A stretch of 64,000 nt of DNA from Paenibacillus silagei (GTDB lineage Bacteria; Bacillota; Bacilli; Paenibacillales; Paenibacillaceae), in contig NZ_JAGGLV010000009.1 in the NCBI RefSeq assembly GCF_017874735.1, positions 62,001 through 126,000 of the forward strand. Reading direction: 5' to 3'. The notes below the pieces were generated by a model. The model was given only the letters and a program-made list of their open reading frames with translations, was not told the origin of the DNA and ran no database searches. This document shows, one piece after another, positions 58,446 to 64,000 of the stretch. Position 1 is the stretch's first letter, and each line of letters opens with the position of its first letter. The translations under genes and the position numbers were made by a program.

Positions 58446-59678
58446 TTATAAGCGGTCTCCCACATATCTGTCGCGTCCGGCCCCCATACCGGCTGCAAAC
58501 AGCAGTACGCTTGCTAATACAAGCAGCGCAAGCGGTAGATTCCAGCTCCCCGCAGCATCATGCAGCAGGCCAAACAGTGCAGGTCCCGCCGCCGCCAGCA
58601 AATATCCGGCAGACTGAGCCATCCCTGACAGCTCGCTGGCCTCCTGTGTGGTCCGGGTGCGCAGGCTGAAAAACATCATCGCCAGACCGAAGGCGAAGCC
58701 CCCGGCAATCCCTATGCAGATAGCCCATAATGCCATCAGTGCGGTACTGCCCAGCCAGACGCCAAGGATGCCAGTGATAAACAGAACCGAAGTTATCACC
58801 ACCGGCAACCGTTGGTTCTTCATCCTTCCCACCCAGAGCGGCACGAAGAAGGTGAACGGCAGCTGGGCCAGCTGCATCAGCGAGAGAATCCAGCCGGCAT
58901 GGCCGGCAGACATCCCCCGCTCACCTAGGATCACCGAGAACCAGGCAATCAGCACATAATAGAGCAGGGATTGCAGCCCCATGAACAGCGTAACCTGCCA
59001 GGCGAGCGGGGAGCGCCAGACCCTTGCCGCTGAAGGGGATGCAGTGCCTGCCTGCCCTGCGCCCAGACTCTTCAGCTGCGGAATCCAGAAAATCGTAGCC
59101 AGTGCAGCAATCATGAACCAGAGCGCCAGCGTTCCTCTCCACCCCAGCCCCGCACGGGTGGCCAAGGGAACACTCAGCCCCGAAGCAGCCGCTGCACATA
59201 TGTTCATGGACACGGTATAGATTCCGGTCATCAGACCGATGCGGTGCGGAAATTTCCCCTTGATCAGTCCCGGCAGCAGCACATTACAGACGGCAATCGA
59301 CAGACCGATCATCGCCGTACCTGCGAAGAAGGTTACCGTGCCGGAAGCCGAACGAACCAGAATTCCCATGGACAGCGTGAGCATGGCCAGCACCAGGATA
59401 TTGGGCAGTCCCAGCTTGCGGGCCAGCCGGGGCGCAAACGGTGACAGCAGGGCAAAAGCCAGTAAAGGTAAAGTCGTAATCGCTCCCGCCAGAGTATTAG
59501 ACAACCCCAGGTCATCCCGGATCATCTCCAGCAGAGGTCCGACGGAAGTGAACGGGGCGCGCAGGGCAGCGGCCACACAGATGATTCCGAAGACGAGCAT
59601 CCATCTGCTGCGGATATCCGCAGCAGATGAGGACAAGGCCGGGCTTGTCCTCTTTTTATTTTCACGGCCGAGCTTCAT
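58446..59678 (-). CDS. MFS transporter, CynX/NimT family
   Basis: 410-residue major facilitator with 12 predicted helices. The N-terminal segment RWMLVFGIICVAAALRAPFTSVGPLLEMIRDDLGLS is characteristic of the CynX/NimT (cyanate/2-nitroimidazole) group, and the helix 2-3 loop reads SPFAPRLARKLG. The substrate is uncertain. ATG at 59678 follows GGAGG by five bases. It is a single gene. Confidence 0.88.
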   Translation of the reverse strand: MKLGRENKKRTSPALSSSAADIRSRWMLVFGIICVAAALRAPFTSVGPLLEMIRDDLGLSNTLAGAITTLPLLAFALLSPFAPRLARKLGLPNILVLAMLTLSMGILVRSASGTVTFFAGTAMIGLSIAVCNVLLPGLIKGKFPHRIGLMTGIYTVSMNICAAAASGLSVPLATRAGLGWRGTLALWFMIAALATIFWIPQLKSLGAGQAGTASPSAARVWRSPLAWQVTLFMGLQSLLYYVLIAWFSVILGERGMSAGHAGWILSLMQLAQLPFTFFVPLWVGRMKNQRLPVVITSVLFITGILGVWLGSTALMALWAICIGIAGGFAFGLAMMFFSLRTRTTQEASELSGMAQSAGYLLAAAGPALFGLLHDAAGSWNLPLALLVLASVLLFAAGMGAGRDRYVGDRL

Positions 59679-59819
59679 GTTGTACCTCCAGGTCGCAGCA
59701 AAGCACCCGTCAAGCCCGGGGCTTGTCAGGGAATACAGCCGCTATATGTATTACGCCCTTCAACCAAGGCGCATTATTTCATTATACCATATCGCTTGAT
59801 GGAGCAGCCTCCTAGGCAG

Positions 59820-59917
59820 AAGTGGAAACGGCTTTGCCGTCCTTTTAAAGGACGGTACCGTTTCAGCGAGAAATAGAAGGCTAAGTTATCGTGTGAAACC
59901 TATAAATTCTTATATTT
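59820..59917 (+). repeat. ~98 bp dispersed element, copy B
   Basis: Starts aagtggaaacggctttgcc and ends cttatattt. Nested stems GAAACGG/CCGTTTC and CCGTCCTTT/AAAGGACGG are perfect here. It abuts the A-tract of the terminator at 59926-59947. Very similar to copies A and C. Confidence 0.92.
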
Positions 59918-59925
59918 GAAGAAAA

Positions 59926-59947
59926 CCGCCGGTCTCAGGGCTGGCGG
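59926..59947 (-). terminator. Terminator of the YjcZ-type gene
   Basis: On the minus strand CCGCC and GGCGG arms close a short loop and run into GGTTTTC. It is 22 bases after the small gene's stop. The T-tract is only four bases long, so the strength is moderate. Confidence 0.6.
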
Positions 59948-59969
59948 CAGGGCAACAGGTGAAACAGAA

Positions 59970-60074
59970 TTAGAGACAGAAGGATTTAGTGATGATGACG
60001 AGCAGGATGAACAGAACCAGAATCGCTCCAGTTGAAGTGAAGACTCCGCCGTATCCCCCAATATTTTCGCTCAT
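59970..60074 (-). CDS. YjcZ-family sporulation mini-protein
   Basis: 34 residues: MSENIGGYGGVFTSTGAI followed by a hydrophobic helix (LVLFILLVIITKSFCL). The GGYGG motif, single helix and final cysteine match the YjcZ family of small spore-former membrane proteins. AAAGGAGG lies six bases before ATG 60074. It has its own terminator. The function in the family is not well defined; it is associated with sporulation. Confidence 0.85.
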   Translation of the reverse strand: MSENIGGYGGVFTSTGAILVLFILLVIITKSFCL

Positions 60075-60188
60075 GTTAACTCCTCCTTTATGCCCGTATA
60101 CTGTTAAAATATGTATAAAACCGCTTTTCGGTATGGGTTAAACGGCAATGAATTCCGCAGTATATTTCTAATTTAAATGTTCTCACCG

Positions 60189-60250
60189 TTGACAAAACGT
60201 GTAACCCGCTTTAGTATCCTAAACATAGGTTCAGTTGAGAATCAATCTCA
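60189..60250 (+). promoter_or_regulatory. Promoter and Fur-like box for the ABC exporter
   Basis: -35 TTGACA (60189-60194) and -10 TAGTAT (60212-60217) are 17 bases apart. A Fur-like 7-1-7 box TGAGAATCAATCTCA (60236-60250) lies shortly after the expected start. The half-sites deviate from consensus at about three positions, so Fur control is probable rather than certain. Confidence 0.7.
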
Positions 60251-60293
60251 ATAACCAGATACATAACATATTACAGAAAAGAGTGAACAAGAG

Positions 60294-62009
60294 ATGCTGC
60301 GTCGTTTTTTCTCCTATTACCGTCCTTACAAGAAGCTGTTTATCCTTGATTTCACCTGTGCGGTGGGTGCCGGTCTGCTGGAGCTTGCTTTTCCGGTGGC
60401 TGTCAATAAATTCATTGATGATCTGCTGCCGGGCCAAGATTGGCCGCTGATTCTGATTGCCTGCGTTGCCCTGCTCGGGATCTATGCGCTCAATACAGCA
60501 ATGAACTACGTCGTTACCTATTGGGGGCATATGCTGGGCATTAATATTGAAACCAATATGCGCAAAAAAATGTTCGATCATATCCAGAAGCTCAGCTTCC
60601 GGTTCTTCGACAACAATAAAACAGGTCACCTGCTCGGCAGAATAACCAATGACCTGAACGATATCGGGGAAGTCGCGCATCACGGGCCGGAGGATGTGTT
60701 CATTGCCGTTATGACACTGGTCGGCGCATTTGTGCTGATGGCCGATATCAATCTTCAGCTGGCCGTGATCACCTTCATCATCGTGCCGATTATGGCCTGG
60801 GTCATTATCCACTTCGGACGCAGCATGACTGAAACCTATCACCGTCTATTCGGCAACGTAGGAAACTTCAATGCCCGGATTGAAGATAATGTCGGCGGCA
60901 TCCGCGTGGTCCAGTCTTTTGCCAATGAAGAATTCGAGAAAGAGCTGTTCGCTGTGGACAACCAGAAGTTCCGTGAGACCAAGCTGATGGCGTACAAGCT
61001 GATGGCCAAAAGCTCGTCGGTCAGCTATATGATGACCCGTCTGATCACCATTGTAGTGATGGTCTGCGGGGCGTGGTTCTTCATTCAGGGAGAGCTGGAA
61101 ATCGGGGAATTCGTCGCTTTCATTCTGCTGTCCAACGTCTTCTTCCGGCCGATTGAGAAGATTAATGCTGTAATCGAGAGTTATCCGAAGGGGATTGCCG
61201 GCTTCAAACGTTATCTGGAAGTCATTGATACCGAGCCGGATATCGCTGACAAACCGGATGCAGTAGCGGTTGGCCCGCTTCGCGGGGATATCAGCTTCAG
61301 CAATGTCAGCTTCGGCTATGAAGACGACCGCAAGGTGCTGGAGGATATTAGCCTGAGCGTTAACGCCGGTGAGACGATTGCCTTCGTCGGACCCTCCGGT
61401 GCGGGGAAAACAACCATCTGCAGCCTGCTCCCCCGGTTCTACGATGTGACCGGCGGCGCGATCTCCATCGACGGAATCGACATCCGGGAAATGAAGCTCA
61501 GCTCGCTGCGCAAGCAGATCGGGATCGTACAGCAGGACGTGTTCCTCTTCTCCGGCACGATCCGTGAGAATATTGCCTACGGCAAGCTTGATGCAGGGCT
61601 GCCGGAAATCTGGCAGGCTGCCCGTCAGGCCCGCCTGGAGGAGCTGATTAACAGCCTGCCGAATGGCATGGACACTGTGATCGGCGAACGCGGCGTCAAG
61701 CTGTCCGGCGGACAGAAGCAGCGCCTGGCCATCGCGCGGATGTTCCTGAAGAATCCGCCGATTCTGATCCTGGATGAAGCGACCTCTGCGCTCGATACCG
61801 AGACAGAAGCAGCGATCCAGCAGTCACTGGCCGACCTGTCGGTGGGCCGCACCACACTGGTCATTGCCCACCGCCTGACGACGATTAAGAACGCCGACCG
61901 GATCGTTGTTGTCAGCGAGGACGGCATCTCCGAGGAAGGCCGCCACGAGGAGCTGGTGAACGCCGGAGGCACGTACAGCCGCCTGTATCAGGCGCAGTAC
62001 AATGCCTAG
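60294..62009 (+). CDS. MsbA/MdlB-type ABC exporter (fused membrane and ATPase domains)
   Basis: 571-residue half-transporter. Six membrane helices fill about residues 1-310, and the ATPase domain has Walker A GPSGAGKTT, signature LSGGQKQR, Walker B ILILDEATSALD and the H-loop VIAHRL. It would act as a homodimer. The Fur-like operator suggests a role in iron limitation, for example siderophore, haem or metal-toxicity export, rather than a housekeeping lipid flippase. ATG at 60294 follows AAGAGTGAACAAGAG, a weak site. Confidence 0.9.
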   Translation: MLRRFFSYYRPYKKLFILDFTCAVGAGLLELAFPVAVNKFIDDLLPGQDWPLILIACVALLGIYALNTAMNYVVTYWGHMLGINIETNMRKKMFDHIQKLSFRFFDNNKTGHLLGRITNDLNDIGEVAHHGPEDVFIAVMTLVGAFVLMADINLQLAVITFIIVPIMAWVIIHFGRSMTETYHRLFGNVGNFNARIEDNVGGIRVVQSFANEEFEKELFAVDNQKFRETKLMAYKLMAKSSSVSYMMTRLITIVVMVCGAWFFIQGELEIGEFVAFILLSNVFFRPIEKINAVIESYPKGIAGFKRYLEVIDTEPDIADKPDAVAVGPLRGDISFSNVSFGYEDDRKVLEDISLSVNAGETIAFVGPSGAGKTTICSLLPRFYDVTGGAISIDGIDIREMKLSSLRKQIGIVQQDVFLFSGTIRENIAYGKLDAGLPEIWQAARQARLEELINSLPNGMDTVIGERGVKLSGGQKQRLAIARMFLKNPPILILDEATSALDTETEAAIQQSLADLSVGRTTLVIAHRLTTIKNADRIVVVSEDGISEEGRHEELVNAGGTYSRLYQAQYNA

Positions 62010-62048
62010 GGGCTTCTATTGATGCGGAGCGGACAAGACTATTGGACC

Positions 62049-62148
62049 AAGTGGAAACGGCTGTGCCGTCCTTTCAAAGGACGTTACCGTTTCAGCGAGA
62101 AATATAAGGATAAGTTATCGTGTGCAACCTATAAATTCTTATATTTTC
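62049..62148 (+). repeat. ~98 bp dispersed element, copy C
   Basis: Starts aagtggaaacggctgtgcc and ends cttatatttt. Inner stem CCGTCCTTT/AAAGGACG has one lost pair relative to copy B. It abuts the A-tract of the bidirectional terminator at 62155-62194. Confidence 0.92.
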
Positions 62149-62154
62149 AAAAAA

Positions 62155-62194
62155 ACCTTCCGAAATGCGGCTTAAGCCGTATACCGGAAGGTTT
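62155..62194 (-). terminator. Terminator shared by the convergent CAT and ABC exporter genes
   Basis: AACCTTCCG pairs with CGGAAGGTT around an inner CGGCTTAAGCCG palindrome. On the minus strand it runs into TTTTTTTG, and on the plus strand into TTTCTTTATTTT, so it should work in both directions. Confidence 0.88.
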
Positions 62195-62206
62195 CTTTAT
62201 TTTGAA

Positions 62207-62860
62207 TCACCCGCCAATCCATTCCTCAGCACGATCTGCCATGGCCTGAACCTCGTTCATGAACCACCCTGCATGATAACCATCACAGACCGCATGATGG
62301 ACTTGCAACGACAGCGGCAGGTATATGGAATCGCCTTTAGTCATAAATTTCCCTGCGGTAATAATGGGCAGAAGGTAATTCCCGTTATTGCTGATATTCA
62401 GGTTAAATCCGGTAAAGGACATCCACGGAATCATAGATACAGAAAAGGTATGCTCAGGAATCGGCGTCTTGGGGAACAATCTCCCGGAATGCTTATAGTT
62501 CTCCACATCAGACAGATAAGAATCATGGAACGCTCTGAAATCACCCGTGCCAGCCGTCCAAATTGCAGAGAAGGATTCCGAGACACTGTCAGCAATCGTA
62601 TACAGCGGGTCTACCTTGTCCCAATACCCTAATTCCCCCGCACTATTGTACCCCATTCTGAACGCTGTATTGGAGTTGACTACACGGGTCATTAAGAATA
62701 GAAGGGCAGGATACAGCTTATATTCTTGTTGCTTTATCTTCCGGTATAAACCGCTAATCTCAATTTCTGCCGTCATGCTGAAGGTCGTGCCCTGGTTCAG
62801 ATAATGATTAAAGATCTCTTGTCTCTTCCAGTTCTCCATATCAATCGGATTAAATTTCAT
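62207..62860 (-). CDS. Chloramphenicol O-acetyltransferase-like (CatA type)
   Basis: 217 residues, the usual length of type A CAT. The family opening is MKFNPIDMENWKRQEIFNHYL, and the catalytic histidine lies in LQVHHAVCDGYHAGWF, matching HHxxxDG. Trimeric acetyl-CoA-dependent O-acetylation of chloramphenicol is the known family activity; chromosomal homologues in Paenibacillus may act on other substrates. Convergent with the ABC exporter. Confidence 0.88.
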   Translation of the reverse strand: MKFNPIDMENWKRQEIFNHYLNQGTTFSMTAEIEISGLYRKIKQQEYKLYPALLFLMTRVVNSNTAFRMGYNSAGELGYWDKVDPLYTIADSVSESFSAIWTAGTGDFRAFHDSYLSDVENYKHSGRLFPKTPIPEHTFSVSMIPWMSFTGFNLNISNNGNYLLPIITAGKFMTKGDSIYLPLSLQVHHAVCDGYHAGWFMNEVQAMADRAEEWIGG

Positions 62861-62965
62861 TGGCTATGCCTCCTAAATGTTTGTGTAAAGTGGATTTAGG
62901 AGGCTGACTTGTCTGCTTTCTTCATTAGAAGCCCATCCTTTAAAAAGAGTTCCTGTTATTGTAGT

Positions 62966-64000
62966 TTATTTCTTCGCGATATGGCACTTCAGCAGCTTGC
63001 CCTTCACGGTAGTCTCCTTCATCGCCTGCAGTACAAGCGAGCCCTTACCGTTCAGAATATCGACGTAGGTCACGTTATCCTGAATCGTGATGATCCCGAT
63101 GTCCTCAGCCGAAATGCCCTCAAGCTTCGCAATGGTGCCGACGAAGTCCACGGCGCGGAGCTTCTTTTTCTTGCCGCCATTGAAATACAGCTTCGTGATG
63201 TCCTGGTTCATGACCTCGGTTTTGCCGGCTTTGCGGACCTGCTGCTTACCCAGCTTCAGATCGAAGGCAGGTTTGGCATAGGCCACGGCATCGTCCGAGG
63301 GAGCCTTCATCTCCGGCAGGCTGAAGCCGATATAGCCTTCGATTTCTCTGACCCATTTGTGTTCATTCGGCGTCACGAAGGTGATGGCTTTGCCGCTTTT
63401 GCCTGCGCGGGCAGTCCGGCCGGTGCGGTGGACGTAGCTCTCTTTTTCGAGCGGGATATCGTAGTTGATGACATGGGTGATGTTCTCGATATCAATCCCC
63501 CGGGCTGCAACGTCGGTGGCGATCAGATAACGGAACTGGCCCCGCTTAAAAGCATTCATCACCTCAAACCGCTCGTCCTGCTCCATGCCGCCGTGAATCT
63601 TATCCACCGGATATTCGAGGTCGGCCATCCCGCGGAAGAGGGCATTCACCTGCTCCTGGGTCCGGCAAAAAATAATACAGCTATCCGGGTTCTCCACCGT
63701 CAGCAGGTCGCTGAGCAGTCCGAACTTGGCAGCTTGTACAACCTCAATCAAGGCATGTTCAATCGATGCTGTCGTAATTCCGCTGGCTTCAATCTCAATA
63801 TCCACCGGGTCCGTCATATACTTCCGGCACAGATTCTTGATCACTTCCGGCAGTGTCGCCGAGAACAGCATCGTTACACGTTCCTTGGGCAGCTGCTTAA
63901 TGATCTTCTCGATCTGCTCGATGAAGCCCATGCTGAGCATTTCGTCCGCTTCGTCAATCACCAGATATTGTATCCGGCTCAGGTTCAGCGTACCGCGCTC
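62966..64000 (-). CDS. dbpA: DEAD-box RNA helicase, DbpA/YxiN type (5' end outside window)
   Basis: The C-terminal 344 codons are present; the N-terminal helicase core runs off the right edge. Visible are motif [11 protein letters not shown], motif III FSATLP, the helicase C motifs [11 protein letters not shown] and [15 protein letters not shown], and a C-terminal DbpA RNA-binding domain (about the last 75 residues) that recognises 23S rRNA hairpin 92. The role is large-subunit assembly. No defect seen in the visible part. Confidence 0.9.
   Translation of the reverse strand, partial: ERGTLNLSRIQYLVIDEADEMLSMGFIEQIEKIIKQLPKERVTMLFSATLPEVIKNLCRKYMTDPVDIEIEASGITTASIEHALIEVVQAAKFGLLSDLLTVENPDSCIIFCRTQEQVNALFRGMADLEYPVDKIHGGMEQDERFEVMNAFKRGQFRYLIATDVAARGIDIENITHVINYDIPLEKESYVHRTGRTARAGKSGKAITFVTPNEHKWVREIEGYIGFSLPEMKAPSDDAVAYAKPAFDLKLGKQQVRKAGKTEVMNQDITKLYFNGGKKKKLRAVDFVGTIAKLEGISAEDIGIITIQDNVTYVDILNGKGSLVLQAMKETTVKGKLLKCHIAKK

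Overview
The window reads as chromosome of a Paenibacillus-like, Gram-positive spore former. The signs are a moderate-to-high GC content, strong AAGGAGG-type ribosome sites with many GTG/TTG starts, several AraC-type response regulators paired with YesM-like kinases and lipoprotein-dependent sugar ABC transporters, a YjcZ-type mini-protein, YtxH, a LysM/M14 endopeptidase, and B. subtilis-type Zur and Fur boxes. No phage or transposase gene was seen. Most genes lie on the minus strand.

Layout. 1-8397 (minus): an operon with a FAD-dependent oxidoreductase, two sugar permeases, a solute-binding lipoprotein, a sensor kinase, an AraC-type response regulator and the start of a second FAD oxidoreductase. 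8872-15039: housekeeping and small genes (M14 endopeptidase, glutamate racemase, YtxH protein, HTH regulator, HepT-like protein, a 36-residue membrane peptide, Dabb protein, duplicated-HTH regulator, methyltransferase). 15210-24180: a zinc-starvation block with znuC-znuB-znuA and a zinc-free S14 paralogue, a YciC/ZagA-type GTPase with a zinc-free L33 paralogue, a second COG0523 GTPase with a permease and a TIGR03943 protein, and a NusG-II protein. Zur boxes lie at 18372, 18412, 20580 and 24163.

24269-43355: a multi-PAS hybrid kinase, then a probable mannose/mannoside block with a YesM-like kinase, an LplABC-like transporter, response regulators, a cupin-AraC regulator, a phosphomannose isomerase with a degenerate kinase-like N-terminus, a ROK kinase and a GH38 alpha-mannosidase. 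43452-54557 (minus, visibly AT-richer): the most striking region, a compact biosynthetic cluster I cannot match to a known one. It encodes two acyl carrier proteins, an ATP-grasp ligase, a MurG-like glycosyltransferase, a radical SAM/SPASM enzyme, two BtrH-like putative thiol acyltransferases (one with a discoidin domain), an FkbM methyltransferase, a Gfo/Idh/MocA dehydrogenase and an ABC-2 exporter. The logic resembles butirosin-type carrier-protein aminoacyl chemistry applied to a glycoside.

54745-64000: a long inverted repeat, a tandem stem-loop array, tRNA-Leu(CAG), two Fur-controlled siderophore-uptake genes, a CynX-like transporter, a YjcZ peptide, a Fur-boxed ABC exporter, a chloramphenicol acetyltransferase homologue and the end of a DbpA-type helicase. 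Several repeat families cross the window: two 51-52 bp stem-loop arrays sharing a core, three copies of a ~98 bp element each abutting a terminator, and an element with inverted ends between the L33 and ZagA genes.
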